NCBI GenBank assembly: GCA_028285265.1
Contig: JANQPX010000032.1
Location: forward strand, 1 to 64,000
Direction: 5' to 3'
DNA length: 64,000 nt
From: Geminicoccaceae bacterium
GTDB taxonomy: Bacteria > Pseudomonadota > Alphaproteobacteria > Geminicoccales > Geminicoccaceae
Shown: piece after piece, positions 37,350 through 46,777 of the stretch
How the letters are laid out: each line of letters opens with the position of its first letter
How positions within the stretch are numbered: the first letter of the stretch is position 1
Translations under genes and position numbers: made by a program
Notes under the pieces: generated by a model
Database searches by the model: none
Told to the model about the DNA's origin: nothing
What the model saw: only the letters and a program-made list of their open reading frames with translations

Positions 37350-38246
37350 ATGCGACGCCGCTTCATTACTGCTGATGTGTTTACTGACCAACCGTTCGGC
37401 GGCAATCCTCTTGCCGTGCTGCCGGATGCGCGCGGGCTCACAAGCGACCAAATGCAAATCCTTGCAAGAGAGTTCAATCTTTCTGAGACTGTGTTTGTCC
37501 TTCCGCCAGATGACCCCACCCACACCAACCGACTTCGCATTTTTGTGCCCAAGCACGAAATCCCGTTTGCCGGCCACCCGACGATCGGTACGGCAATTAT
37601 ATTGGCGGGCCTAGGGGGCTTCGATGCAACTGGCGAGCAAGTTGGAATCGTTTTCGAAATGAATGCCGGTCTGGTCCCGGTCACCATTCGATTTTCCGAT
37701 GGCAAGCCGATCAATGCTACGCTTACAGCACCGAAACGACCTGAAGTTGGCGAAGCACCGACCCGTGAGCAGATGGCGACCCTTCTCTCGTTGAGCACCG
37801 ACGATGTTCTGGCAACTGGTGCGGCGTCATCGGGCAATCCTTTTCTTCTCGTCAAGGTCAAGGATCGAGCCGCGTTGGCGCGATCGCGCATCAATCTGGC
37901 TGTGTTGGATCAGATCGACGATCTCTTTGCCAAGGAACCGCTCGTCTTCACCGAAGATGCCGCCAACGGCTTCGATTATCAGGCCAGAATGTTTGCGCCG
38001 CTGAGCGGCATTCCAGAGGATCCGGCGACGGGCAGTGCTGCTGCAGCACTGGCAGGCTGGTTGGGTGTGCATGATACGATGGAAAATGGAACGCTCAGAC
38101 GCGTTATCGCTCAAGGGATAGAGATGGGACGACCAAGCCGGCTCGAGATCGAGATTAACAAGCAAGACGGCGACGTCGCTGACGTTCGCGTCACCGGCAG
38201 TGCGATCCTCATCAGCGAAGGCAGCATCGAGGAACCACCGGCGTGA
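37350..38246 (+). CDS. PhzF-family isomerase/epimerase
   Basis: A 298-residue protein with the PhzF (diaminopimelate epimerase-like) fold. Conserved points are DVFTDQPFGGNPLAV (9-23), the catalytic Glu46 in FNLSETVF, IPFAGHPTIGTA (about 71-82), and PEDPATGSAAAALAGWL (about 222-238). Family members catalyse proton-transfer isomerisations; the substrate of this one is unknown. AAAGGA precedes ATG 37350, which I prefer to an in-frame start 11 codons upstream. It probably shares a transcript with DUF1127 and may be controlled by the divergent MocR protein. Confidence 0.88.
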   Translation: MRRRFITADVFTDQPFGGNPLAVLPDARGLTSDQMQILAREFNLSETVFVLPPDDPTHTNRLRIFVPKHEIPFAGHPTIGTAIILAGLGGFDATGEQVGIVFEMNAGLVPVTIRFSDGKPINATLTAPKRPEVGEAPTREQMATLLSLSTDDVLATGAASSGNPFLLVKVKDRAALARSRINLAVLDQIDDLFAKEPLVFTEDAANGFDYQARMFAPLSGIPEDPATGSAAAALAGWLGVHDTMENGTLRRVIAQGIEMGRPSRLEIEINKQDGDVADVRVTGSAILISEGSIEEPPA

Positions 38247-38503
38247 CAGTAAGGGCGGCCCCCCGATTGACAACGAGGAAGATGCAATCGTCCTCGTCTA
38301 TCCAAGCCCTCGTTTCGTGCCGACCATATTCCAGCCTCCAGCGTTGCGCTGCGACGCCACGGACGATGAGATTGAGTTAGGCACCGCCTGCTACGACCGA
38401 TCTTGGAACGGGACAAGCCTCCGCCTCGAGACAACATCGACGTGCCGTTCATAACGCCCCAGATTTCGGCCGAAGGCCTGTCGCCGGAAAAGGCTCTGGC
38501 GCG

Positions 38504-40393
38504 CTAAAACGCGCCTCTCTTTTGAAGCTTTGCAACGACGAGCTCGGCAGCCTCTTCCGGTGAGAGCTGTTCGGTCTTCAAGTGAATCTCCGCCGACGCC
38601 GGTGGCTCGTAGGGCGAGCTGATGCCAGTGAAGTTAGGAATCTTACCAGCCCGGGCGCGCTGATAAAGGCCCTTGGGATCACGACGTTCGCAGGCTTCGA
38701 TTGACGCGTCGACGAACACCTCGATGAATTCACCATCGTCGAAAAGTTCGCGAGCCAGATCACGCTCGCTCCTGAAGGGAGAGATGAAGGACGCCATGAC
38801 GATCAAGCCAGCATCCACCATCAGCTTGCCAACTTCGGCAACGCGCCGGATGTTCTCAACCCGGTCAGCATCGGTAAAGCCGAGATCCTTATTCAGACCA
38901 TGGCGGACATTGTCTCCATCCAAGAGATACGTCCGCTGGCCCAAGGCATGGAGGTGTTTCTCCACAAGATTGGCGATGGTTGACTTGCCAGCACCCGAAA
39001 AGCCGGTGAACCAGAGAAGGCAGGGTTTCTGCTTGTTCTGCCTCGCCCGTGCCGTCTTATCGACATCGACTTCCTGCCACACGAGATTGGTGGCACGCCT
39101 AAGCCCAAAGGCGACCATTCCCGCAGCAACCGTTTGGTTCGAAACCCGGTCGATGAGGATAAAGCCGCCAAGAGTCCTACTCTTGTCATAAGGCTCAAAG
39201 GCGATCGGCTGATCGAGGCTAAAGTTGACGAAGCCGACTTCATTCAAACCCAGCGTATTCGCGGCAAGGTGATCGCCGCTATTGACATCTTCCTTATACT
39301 TTAGCCGCGTTACGGCCGCACCGATCGTCTTGGTACCAAGTTTGAGGAGATAGGAGCGCTCAGGCAGAAGCTGTGCCTGGTCATCCATCCAAATAAGATG
39401 GGCAGCAAACTGATCAGTGACTTCAACGGACTCGTCAACACTAGCGATAACATCTCCTCTGGAGATGTCGATCTCGCGATCAAGACACAAGGTCACCGCA
39501 TCCCCATTCAATGCAGAGGGCTGATCGCCGTCCATGGAGACAATGCGGGTGACCTTAGCTTGATGGCTGCCGGGTTGGACGATCACCATCTGGCCGGGAT
39601 GAATTGAACCGCTGGCCACCGTGCCGGCATAGCCACGGAAGGTATGATCCGGACGCGCAACCCACTGAACGGGGAAGCGGAAGGCATGATCGCCATCCGC
39701 TTCGATGTTGACCGTTTCCAGATGGCTAAGCAGCGTTGAGCCGCGATACCATGGCATGCTGTCGCTTGCCTCAAGCACATTATCACCGTTCAAAGCCGAC
39801 AGGGGGATCGCAGTAATGTCGGTGAAACGGAGACCTTGGCTTTCGGCAAAAGCCGCATAATCCGCACGGATCTCCTCAAAGCGAGTCTCACTGTAGCCGA
39901 CAAGGTCCATCTTGTTGACCGCCAGTACAATATGCCGAATGCCCAAAAGATCGGCGATTCGACTATGGCGCTTGGTTTGAGTGAGAACACCTTTTCTTGC
40001 ATCGATCAGAATGACAGCGAGATCCGCGGTCGATGCCCCCGTCGCCATGTTTCGAGTGTATTGTTCGTGACCAGGCGTGTCGGCGACAATGAATTTCCGT
40101 TGACCGGTGGAAAAATAGCGATAAGCGACATCGATAGTGATGCCCTGCTCTCGCTCAGCCTGGAGACCATCCACGAGAAGCGCGAGATCTAAAGCACCTC
40201 CCTGGGTACCGTGCAACTTGCTCTCGGTCTCGAGCGACTCAACTTGGTCCTCAAGAAGAAGTTTCGCATCATAAAGGAGTCGACCGATCAGGGTGCTTTT
40301 ACCATCATCGACGCTGCCACAGGTGAGAAAGCGGAGTAGCGACCTCTCCGCAACATAGCTGCCGGACGCCTCGGCGAGAGCGTTCTGGCTCAT
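38504..40393 (-). CDS. cysNC: Bifunctional sulfate adenylyltransferase subunit 1/APS kinase
   Basis: A fusion of 629 residues. Residues 1-440 are the CysN GTPase, with GSVDDGKS (26-33), [12 protein letters not shown] and NKMDLVG. Residues from about 445 are the APS kinase, with the P-loop GFSGAGKST and [20 protein letters not shown]. Together with CysD the protein makes APS and then PAPS for sulfate assimilation or sulfation (NodQ type). Its ATG overlaps the cysD stop (TGATG), so the genes are coupled. No sulfotransferase or PAPS reductase lies in the window, so the PAPS sink is unknown. Confidence 0.96.
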   Translation of the reverse strand: MSQNALAEASGSYVAERSLLRFLTCGSVDDGKSTLIGRLLYDAKLLLEDQVESLETESKLHGTQGGALDLALLVDGLQAEREQGITIDVAYRYFSTGQRKFIVADTPGHEQYTRNMATGASTADLAVILIDARKGVLTQTKRHSRIADLLGIRHIVLAVNKMDLVGYSETRFEEIRADYAAFAESQGLRFTDITAIPLSALNGDNVLEASDSMPWYRGSTLLSHLETVNIEADGDHAFRFPVQWVARPDHTFRGYAGTVASGSIHPGQMVIVQPGSHQAKVTRIVSMDGDQPSALNGDAVTLCLDREIDISRGDVIASVDESVEVTDQFAAHLIWMDDQAQLLPERSYLLKLGTKTIGAAVTRLKYKEDVNSGDHLAANTLGLNEVGFVNFSLDQPIAFEPYDKSRTLGGFILIDRVSNQTVAAGMVAFGLRRATNLVWQEVDVDKTARARQNKQKPCLLWFTGFSGAGKSTIANLVEKHLHALGQRTYLLDGDNVRHGLNKDLGFTDADRVENIRRVAEVGKLMVDAGLIVMASFISPFRSERDLARELFDDGEFIEVFVDASIEACERRDPKGLYQRARAGKIPNFTGISSPYEPPASAEIHLKTEQLSPEEAAELVVAKLQKRGAF

Positions 40394-41343
40394 CAGAAGT
40401 ACCCCTCTTGCTTCTTTTTCTCCATCGAGCCAGGCTGATCTTTGTCAATCACACGCCCTTGACGTTCTGAACTCCGGCTAAGCGCCATTTCTGCGAGAAG
40501 CTCTGGAAGCGTGCCTGCCGTCGACTCAATGGCCCCCGTAAGCGGATAGCATCCAAGCGTGCGAAAACGCACTGACCTCACCTCGGGCGTCTCGCCCGCT
40601 TCCAGAGGGATCCGGTCGTCATCGACCATGATCCACATGCCGTCCCGCCAAACCACTGGCCGTTCTTTGGCAAAGTAGAGCGGCACGACAGGGATGTTCT
40701 GCAGCTCGATATAGGTCCAAATGTCGAGCTCGGTCCAATTGGATAGCGGAAAGACTCGAACGCTCTCGCCCTTGTTGACCCGGCCGTTATAGAGGTTCCA
40801 GAGTTCAGGGCGCTGGTTCTTCGGATCCCAGGCGTGAGAACGATTGCGAAACGAAAAAATCCGCTCTTTAGCGCGGGATTTTTCCTCGTCCCGACGCGCG
40901 CCACCAAAGGCAGCATCAAACTGGTGTTGGTCCAGCGCCTGCTTGAGAGATTGGGTTTTCATCACATCGGTATGGATGGCCGAGCCGTGGCTAAACGGTC
41001 CAATGCCTTGCGCAACACCGTCCTGATTAATATGCACCATGAGCTCGAGACCAAGCTCCTCGGCCCGGCGATCCCGAAACTCAATCATCTCCCTGAATTT
41101 CCAGGTGGTGTCGACATGCAATAGCGGAAAGGGAAGCTTCGCGGGATAAAACGCTTTCACCGCCAAGTGCAACAACACAGAGCTGTCCTTGCCGATTGAA
41201 TAGAGCATGACAGGCTTTTGGAAGCTCGCTGCCACCTCGCGAAAAATCTCAATGCTTTCCGCTTCAAGGCGCTTCAAATGCGCCGGCAGGCTGCGCTCTT
41301 GAGCAGACGTCGCCAGGTCGGCACGTTCGCTTGTCATTGTCAT
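40393..41343 (-). CDS. cysD: Sulfate adenylyltransferase subunit 2
   Basis: CysD of 316 residues belongs to the PP-loop ATP pyrophosphatase family. The PP-loop [13 protein letters not shown] is near 48-60, followed by [36 protein letters not shown] (about 145-165) and [15 protein letters not shown]. It forms the ATP sulfurylase with CysN. I place the start at ATG 41341-41343, with CGGAGA eight bases upstream, and not at the TTG seven codons earlier. The promoter should lie in the long stretch upstream (41344 onward). Confidence 0.96.
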   Translation of the reverse strand: MTMTSERADLATSAQERSLPAHLKRLEAESIEIFREVAASFQKPVMLYSIGKDSSVLLHLAVKAFYPAKLPFPLLHVDTTWKFREMIEFRDRRAEELGLELMVHINQDGVAQGIGPFSHGSAIHTDVMKTQSLKQALDQHQFDAAFGGARRDEEKSRAKERIFSFRNRSHAWDPKNQRPELWNLYNGRVNKGESVRVFPLSNWTELDIWTYIELQNIPVVPLYFAKERPVVWRDGMWIMVDDDRIPLEAGETPEVRSVRFRTLGCYPLTGAIESTAGTLPELLAEMALSRSSERQGRVIDKDQPGSMEKKKQEGYF

Positions 41344-42170
41344 TTCAATGTCTCCGAAAACCAAGGGGCTCAGCGTTCCTCGCCATCCTATCGGTCATTG
41401 GCGAGTTACCCGGACCCCACCATGTCGTGCTGGACAAGTCGGTCAGCTCTGGGTTTCTTTGCTTTTCAACAGATACACTTATATAAAATTCCCTTAAAGG
41501 CTGGTGTCACGTGTTTGTCCAGTCATGGGATGCATAACAGCATCCTTGGGTGCGTCGAGACTGCTCAAATACACATAGGGACGCAGAGGATCTAGGTTTC
41601 ATTCGCCGATTGATCTACTTTTTTCAAGGGATCATTCCCTAGTCTGCGTCAGTAGTTCCTGATACCCGTAGTGAGAAAGTAGAGGTCTATAAGTTGCCAA
41701 AGGGCGTATTCTTATCGTTGAACTCCAGGCTATCGATGCCGAGCAGTTAAATTTCAAGATCGTCAGTCACGATGTCGTCGATTCCTGCGTCCCCAAAAGA
41801 AGTCGGATTTATGAAACGCGATTTCTGCTGAGCCGTCTGTCTCGATTTCGCCCCCAGAAGATTTAGTTCGCGCGTAGGGGCCGTCGGTAAACAGCTGATT
41901 CAAAGAACGTGTGATTGGATCAGGCTTTACCGCCCCACCCGTCAGCAAGTCCACTTACGCGAAGACCTGGCTGACGGAAAGGGCATAACGATGGCGGCGA
42001 TCCTCGCGGCACGTAACAACGATCTCGTCATGGCTTTGGTTCTGAACGCAGGTGGTTAAAGGATGGTGCCCCACACTAGGGGCGGGCTTCGCCACTCAGG
42101 CCCATCAACGCCAAGTTTTGTCCAACTGTGGTATCCGCCAATACAAGACTTACTCCTGCAGGAGGGTGGA
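41344..42170. other. Long intergenic region with an imperfect inverted repeat
   Basis: About 830 bases with no convincing gene. Short frames on both strands (for example a minus-strand one at 41763-41954) have no family features. The half next to cysD should contain its promoter. An inverted repeat occupies 41580-41650. The region may be the remains of an inserted element, but I find no transposase or integrase similarity. Confidence 0.45.
41580..41650. repeat. Imperfect 71-base inverted repeat
   Basis: GACGCAGA (41580-41587) pairs with TCTGCGTC (41643-41650), and just inside CTAGG (41592-41596) pairs with CCTAG (41638-41642), leaving a four-base bulge and a loop of 41 bases. There is no T tract on either strand. 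It may be a structured RNA, an element end or a protein site. Confidence 0.45.
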
Positions 42171-43286
42171 TCAGACTGCGACAGGACTGTCAGCAATGAT
42201 GTCGATAAGTTCTGATGTCAGCGCCCTGGTGCCTTGACTGCCACCGAATTCCATCGGCCTGAGCCGACGGTCGTGAAAGCCTTGATTGACGGCAGCTTCG
42301 ATCAGAGTGGCGGCATCGGCAGGCGCCCCTATGCCCGAACGATCAGCGAGGTAATCCAGCATCAAAGCCCCGCTTAGAATCGCTGCGAGTGGGTTAGCCT
42401 TGTCCAGTCCCATAATGTCGGGTGCACTGCCATGAGCGGGCTGAAAGAGTCCATGCTCATCACCAATCTCGGCGCAAGCAGCCATACCCATGCCGCCAAC
42501 CAGACCGCCGGCTAGATCAGAAATGATATCGCCGAACATGTTCTCCATGACGAGGACGTCAAAAACCCAGGGCTTCCGAATCAAATCCAGTGCCATCGCG
42601 TCGACATAGCTGTAGCCTTGGCCGATATCGGGAAATGCAGAAGCACGCTCGTCGAAAATTTTCCGGAAGAAGGCCATTGAACGGAAGACATTGGCCTTGT
42701 CAACGCAAGTGACATGTCCCTGACCGCCTCGAGCCTTACGCTTCGCCGCAAGCTTAAAGGCAAAGTCATGCAACTTTTCCGTCGTCGGGCGGGTGATGCG
42801 AAGAATGTCTTGCACCTCATCGTCATTGGCGATCGTATCGCGTCCGTGAGCGGCGGCTGAATAGAACAACCCTTCGGTCGACTCGCGCAGCACAACAAGA
42901 TCAATGCCAGCAGCGTCAGACGCAGCGAGACGCTGTGGCGCATTCGGGTAGGCTTTGACCGGACGGACGCCAGCATAGAGCTGAAACATCTCTCGCATTC
43001 TAAGATGCGGCGAGATTTCCGTGCCGTCTTGATACCGAATGTGGGGAAGGCCGATAGCCCCAAGAAAGATAGCATCCGATCCCGCTGCAGCGTCTTCAGC
43101 ACCGGGTTCTAGATCGCGCCCAGACTCCTGAAAATATGCAGCCCCAGCGGCAAGCTCTTTGACGACAAGTTCGAATCCACCGATCCGCGTTCTCGCAGCC
43201 TCGATCACCGCGAACGCCGCCTCCGACACGTCCACGCCAATGCCATCACCTTTGAGCAGTACGATATTGAAGCTAGTATTCGTCAT
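42171..43286 (-). CDS. Isocitrate/isopropylmalate dehydrogenase-family enzyme
   Basis: A 371-residue NAD(P)-dependent beta-decarboxylating dehydrogenase. Recognisable points are LKGDGIGVDVSEAA (N-terminus), REMFQLYAGVRPVKAYPN (about 93-110), VVLRESTEGLFYS (about 131-143), and VMENMFGDIISDLAGGLVG (about 246-264), which supplies the metal-binding Asp residues. LFQPAHGSAPDI follows, where most relatives have LFEPVHGSAPDI. It could be a tartrate, homoisocitrate, 3-isopropylmalate or related dehydrogenase. No leuC or leuD lies nearby, so leucine synthesis is not supported. It follows gpt by 54 bases on the same strand. Confidence 0.87.
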   Translation of the reverse strand: MTNTSFNIVLLKGDGIGVDVSEAAFAVIEAARTRIGGFELVVKELAAGAAYFQESGRDLEPGAEDAAAGSDAIFLGAIGLPHIRYQDGTEISPHLRMREMFQLYAGVRPVKAYPNAPQRLAASDAAGIDLVVLRESTEGLFYSAAAHGRDTIANDDEVQDILRITRPTTEKLHDFAFKLAAKRKARGGQGHVTCVDKANVFRSMAFFRKIFDERASAFPDIGQGYSYVDAMALDLIRKPWVFDVLVMENMFGDIISDLAGGLVGGMGMAACAEIGDEHGLFQPAHGSAPDIMGLDKANPLAAILSGALMLDYLADRSGIGAPADAATLIEAAVNQGFHDRRLRPMEFGGSQGTRALTSELIDIIADSPVAV

Positions 43287-43340
43287 AGTTCCTGCTTGTC
43301 CTGAAGGCTCACGTTCAGCATCGACAGCGCGTGTCGACGA

Positions 43341-43817
43341 TCATGGTCGCCCTTTGGCGATGGGCTGGACGAACTGCGGCTGCTGGTCCCAGGGGAAGAG
43401 AATCCAAGTGTCTTGGCTGACGCCCGTCACAAACGTATCGACAATTTCTCGCCCTTTAGGCTTTGCGTAGACCGTGGCGAAATGAGCCATCGGCAACATT
43501 TCACGCACGATGCGGCCGGTGCGGCCGGTATCAACCAGATCATCGACGATCAGCCAACCTTCGCCACTGCCTTCAATGCGCTTGAGGATCTCAGGTCTGC
43601 GCTGCACCTGGTCGTCATAGCTTGAAATGCAAATGGTATCGATCAGCCGCACCTCGAGCTCGCGAGCCACAATTTGCGCCGGCACCAGGCCGCCACGGGC
43701 AATCGCAACAATGCCTTTCCAAGGTCCCTTGTCGGCAAGCCGCCAAGAAAGGGCACGGGCATCTCGGTGCATCTCTTCCCAGGAAACGGGAAAAAGGCGA
43801 CGGGCATCTTCGCTCAA
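43341..43817 (-). CDS. gpt: Xanthine-guanine phosphoribosyltransferase
   Basis: A type I phosphoribosyltransferase of 158 residues. The PRPP-binding motif is [17 protein letters not shown] (about 88-104), with [18 protein letters not shown] (about 40-57) upstream and WILFPWD (about 137-143) near the end, typical of Gpt. It salvages guanine and xanthine into nucleotides. The dehydrogenase-like gene lies 54 bases downstream. Confidence 0.9.
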   Translation of the reverse strand: MSEDARRLFPVSWEEMHRDARALSWRLADKGPWKGIVAIARGGLVPAQIVARELEVRLIDTICISSYDDQVQRRPEILKRIEGSGEGWLIVDDLVDTGRTGRIVREMLPMAHFATVYAKPKGREIVDTFVTGVSQDTWILFPWDQQPQFVQPIAKGRP

Positions 43818-44313
43818 CGGTTTTCTCTCTGCTTGCCAGACGATGGCCGAAACGTCCCCGCCGCTCCAAGCTTTGTCAAGGTCGTCGAGGCCCCCGCGGC
43901 CCCGCCCACATGCTGTACATCAAGTTTTTTTTTGCCTAGGGTCGCGAAAGCTCGGGTGAAATGCCTGATTAACGCATACTCGCCTGCAGGCGCGTGGAGC
44001 GATCACGGGCACGCGATGGCCGAACGCTTCCGCAGAGCGGCTTCGTAAGGATCAGGTCGGCAATCGTTCCGTATGTTTTGGCTGATGAGCGATCCGGCTG
44101 ACTCCGGACGACGCTATATCATCCTGTCGGATGGGTGCTATTGGCGATATGGCAAGACGTTGGGATTTGTCACCACTTCTGATCAGCCGCGTTTATCGGC
44201 TGCGTCCTGCAATGCGCCCAAACCAGCCCGAGCACCAAGGATGCCCGGTTGCCGACCACGCCACCGAAACCCATGATCGTAACACCACGTGAACTGAAGC
44301 AACGAGATTTCCA
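43818..44313. other. Intergenic region between divergent gpt and DUF1192
   Basis: No supported gene. A run of nine T near 43925-43933 follows a GC-rich stretch but has no hairpin before it. The region should hold the promoters of gpt (minus) and the DUF1192 gene (plus). Frames on both strands are open but not family-like. Confidence 0.45.
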
Positions 44314-44502
44314 ATGGATGATGACGAAACACCCCGAACCCGCCAATCTCAAGTCGGCCCTCCTGATCTGAGCGGCTGGTCTGTCGCGGAGCTCGAAGCG
44401 TACATCGCTCGCCTCGATGTTGAAAAAGCGCGCGCCCAGGCCGAGATCGAGAAGAAAAACTCGGTGCGCGACGCCGCTGAAGCCTTGTTTAAAAAGTCAT
44501 AG
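44314..44502 (+). CDS. DUF1192 small coiled-coil protein
   Basis: A 62-residue protein in the DUF1192 pattern: an acidic start, LSGWSVAELEAYIARLDVEK (about 20-39), then a helix with alternating Ala/Glu/Lys and the ending AAEALFKKS. Such proteins are found across Alphaproteobacteria, and their function is unknown to me. It is 17 bases from the next gene, a Nudix enzyme on the same strand, so they may be cotranscribed. The ribosome binding site is weak. Confidence 0.78.
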   Translation: MDDDETPRTRQSQVGPPDLSGWSVAELEAYIARLDVEKARAQAEIEKKNSVRDAAEALFKKS

Positions 44503-44519
44503 ATGGATCCTGCTTGCCG

Positions 44520-45044
44520 ATGCAGTTTTGCAGCGATTGCGGCTCACCGAACCAGCGCTCGACGCCTGAAGGCGATACCCATGAGCGAGACGTCTGCACC
44601 GACTGCGGAAAAATCCACTATGTGAACCCGAAAGTGGTGGTCGGTGCTGTTTGCACCTGGGACGACAAAGTCCTCCTTTGCCGGCGCGCGATTGACCCAC
44701 GCAGGGGCTTTTGGACGGTGCCTGCCGGCTTCATGGAGACCGGCGAAAGCACGGAACAAGGTGCCATTCGCGAAACGCTTGAGGAAGCCAATGCCCAGAT
44801 CGAGGTCACCGATCTACTCGCGGTCTACAACATTGTGCGCTTGAGCCAAGTGCAGATCTTTTATCGCGCCAAGATGCTTACGCCCGACTTCAGGGCTGGT
44901 ATTGAGACCCTCGAACTCGACCTTTTCCCCATCCGGAAGATCCCATGGGACGACCTTGCCTTTCCAACGGTGCATTGGGTGCTCAACAAAGCGATCGATG
45001 TGAAGGACCATCCGTCGCCTGTCATACCGGATCTTCGAGGTTGA
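44520..45044 (+). CDS. Nudix hydrolase with an N-terminal zinc ribbon
   Basis: A 174-residue protein. It opens with a zinc ribbon (CSDCG at about 4-8 and CTDCG at about 26-30) and continues with a Nudix domain whose box runs GFMETGESTEQGAIRETLEE (about 70-89), then AN where the usual Gly follows. This zinc-ribbon Nudix group probably hydrolyses a nucleoside diphosphate derivative such as an NAD(H)- or ADP-ribose-type compound. The start is ATG 44520, two codons after a possible TTG. Confidence 0.85.
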   Translation: MQFCSDCGSPNQRSTPEGDTHERDVCTDCGKIHYVNPKVVVGAVCTWDDKVLLCRRAIDPRRGFWTVPAGFMETGESTEQGAIRETLEEANAQIEVTDLLAVYNIVRLSQVQIFYRAKMLTPDFRAGIETLELDLFPIRKIPWDDLAFPTVHWVLNKAIDVKDHPSPVIPDLRG

Positions 45045-45127
45045 CGTAGTCCTCTCTTGGGGGCCTAGTCAAAGCGCCAGCATTGCCCATTCCCCCGCTC
45101 ACCCAGAGTCTATCGCGGCTTGGTAGT

Positions 45128-45149
45128 GGTTGGTGACCTCGCACCAACC
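45128..45149. terminator. Inverted repeat between convergent genes
   Basis: GGTTGGTG (45128-45135) and CACCAACC (45142-45149) form a perfect 8-bp stem with a six-base loop between the stops of the Nudix gene (45044) and the fumarase beta gene (45168). Neither strand has a T tract, so an intrinsic terminator role is only possible. Confidence 0.35.
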
Positions 45150-45167
45150 AGGCCACCGGCGTGACAA

Positions 45168-45851
45168 TCAAATCAACTCTTCGCCACGATCATCCGTCTC
45201 GCCAAATCGCTTAAGCACCGCAGGCTTGGTTCCCTCATAGACCTTATCGAGATTCGCGGCGATCTTGGCGTTTTCGCGTTCGAAAAGGCTGTTACCGTTG
45301 AGATCACTCTCAACGATGAAAGGGCCAAAATTCTCGACGTCGATGACCCAGATTGCCTGCGCTAGACCGAGTTCGTCGCGCCAGTGGAGGTCGCGCACAC
45401 CCTTGACGCCTCTACCCAAGAGGGCGCCGGTACCATAACCAACAGTGGTGAGATAAATGGCTCCGTTCGGGACAAAATGCTGCTTATAGTCAGCCGGATT
45501 CATCCCACCCTTGCCGATAATGAGCTTGCATCCGGAAGCCTGGAACCAGGGCCCGATCCATCTGGAAAAGCGGAAGGACGCTGTTGCTGTCACGGCCCCC
45601 ATCGTGAAGGAGCCATCAGGGTTTTGTGTCGCCGCCGGCGAGCAGTGAAAGCTCGTTCTGGAAAGCTTCGTTAGGTCAGGGGGCAGCCGGAAGCCGTCAT
45701 CGACGACATGTTTGTACACCCCCTCGCGCCCCGTGTAGACAACGCCATCGAGATAAACGACATCGCCGAGCTGCAGCTGTGCAAGCGCGTCAGGCTTGGG
45801 TGACGTACTCAGGCGTAAGCGTTGACGTTGGCCGTCTCCGGCTCCAACCAT
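45168..45851 (-). CDS. Class I fumarase/L-tartrate dehydratase beta subunit
   Basis: The 227-residue protein matches the fumarase beta (TtdB-like) fold: LQLGDVVYLDGVVYTGREGVYKH (about 27-49), CSPAATQNPDGSF (about 72-84), LIIGKGGMNPADY and GRGVKGVRDLHWRDELGLAQAIWV. It forms the dehydratase with the alpha subunit directly upstream. The frame is open 12 codons further, but ATG 45849-45851 has GGGAG eight bases before it, so I place the start there, overlapping the alpha gene by 43 bases. It ends the six-gene operon. Fumarate/malate and tartrate activities cannot be told apart by eye. Confidence 0.88.
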   Translation of the reverse strand: MVGAGDGQRQRLRLSTSPKPDALAQLQLGDVVYLDGVVYTGREGVYKHVVDDGFRLPPDLTKLSRTSFHCSPAATQNPDGSFTMGAVTATASFRFSRWIGPWFQASGCKLIIGKGGMNPADYKQHFVPNGAIYLTTVGYGTGALLGRGVKGVRDLHWRDELGLAQAIWVIDVENFGPFIVESDLNGNSLFERENAKIAANLDKVYEGTKPAVLKRFGETDDRGEELI

Positions 45852-46777
45852 TCGACCGTCTCCCGACGTTGATAATCCGTGAACCATTGAGGGTCCGTAC
45901 GATACTCAACACGCCCGTCGGCAAAGACCCGAGCAACAGCGCGTCTAGAGGACAAGCAAAAGGCATGGACGCTCATTTGCATGCCACCCGTGTGGCAATA
46001 ACCAACCTCGATATGGCAATCGATAACCATCGATTTGCCAACAAATCCCATGGCCCCCATGCCAATGGAGTTGCCGAGGTCTTTGAACTCATTCTCTAAT
46101 TCAGCGATCTTCGGGTCAGGGTTACGATCACCGACTACGCGAAGACAAGCAGCGCGTTTGCCCAGCACCATGCAGCTGTCCTTAGAGCCTCCGAGCCCTA
46201 TCCCGATAATGGCCGGCTGGCAAGCAAGGCCACGCTTGCCGAAAGCGACCAAGCTATCCAAATAAAAGCGCTTGATTCCCTGAAGTCCATCCGATGGAAA
46301 CAACATCCGATAGTCCGTGCCGAACAGTCCACCTTTGTGCACGGTTGTCAGGTCAATCCATTCACCACCCGGTTCAAAGCCATATTCGATTTCAGGCGCG
46401 GCGATACCGACGTTGTTGTCATGGTCGGTCCGCCAAAGCGGGTGGACCCGATTGGGCCTGAGCGGCACCCCATTCGTCGCCTTCGCTGTCGCGCGTCGAA
46501 GCGCGCTCTCAAGCGCCACGGGACCACCTTCAATGCGAGCTTCATTACCCATCTTGACGTACCATCGGGGACAACCGGTATCGCCACACATAGCCCGGCG
46601 ATCCTCCTTCGCGGCTTCATAATTCTCCAGCATCGCCTGGAGCACGAACGACGAAAGCTCCCCATCTTCGACTGTGGCTGCTGCTTTCAGACCGTCAAGA
46701 TAGTCCTCAGGAATCTCAATCGCCGCTTTCGCCATGAGATCAAGCGCCGTCTCTTCAATAACGTCGATCGGTATCAT
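45809..46777 (-). CDS. Class I fumarase/L-tartrate dehydratase alpha subunit
   Basis: A 322-residue iron-sulfur hydro-lyase subunit. Likely cluster cysteines are Cys64 (CGDTG), Cys202 (GGSKDSC) and Cys261 (IEVGYCHTGGMQMS). The active-site region TVHKGGLFGTDYRML lies at about 145-159. The ATG overlaps the frdA-like stop (ATGA), so translation is coupled to the dehydrogenase flavoprotein. It should hydrate fumarate to malate, or dehydrate tartrate, next to a complex that makes or uses fumarate. The oxygen-sensitive [4Fe-4S] type suggests low-oxygen conditions, by analogy with class I fumarases. Confidence 0.9.
   Translation of the reverse strand: MIPIDVIEETALDLMAKAAIEIPEDYLDGLKAAATVEDGELSSFVLQAMLENYEAAKEDRRAMCGDTGCPRWYVKMGNEARIEGGPVALESALRRATAKATNGVPLRPNRVHPLWRTDHDNNVGIAAPEIEYGFEPGGEWIDLTTVHKGGLFGTDYRMLFPSDGLQGIKRFYLDSLVAFGKRGLACQPAIIGIGLGGSKDSCMVLGKRAACLRVVGDRNPDPKIAELENEFKDLGNSIGMGAMGFVGKSMVIDCHIEVGYCHTGGMQMSVHAFCLSSRRAVARVFADGRVEYRTDPQWFTDYQRRETVEWLEPETANVNAYA

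Noticed and set aside
43185-43200. GTTCGAATCC-like sequence resembling a tRNA T-loop
   Set aside because: It lies inside the dehydrogenase coding frame and has no cloverleaf around it.
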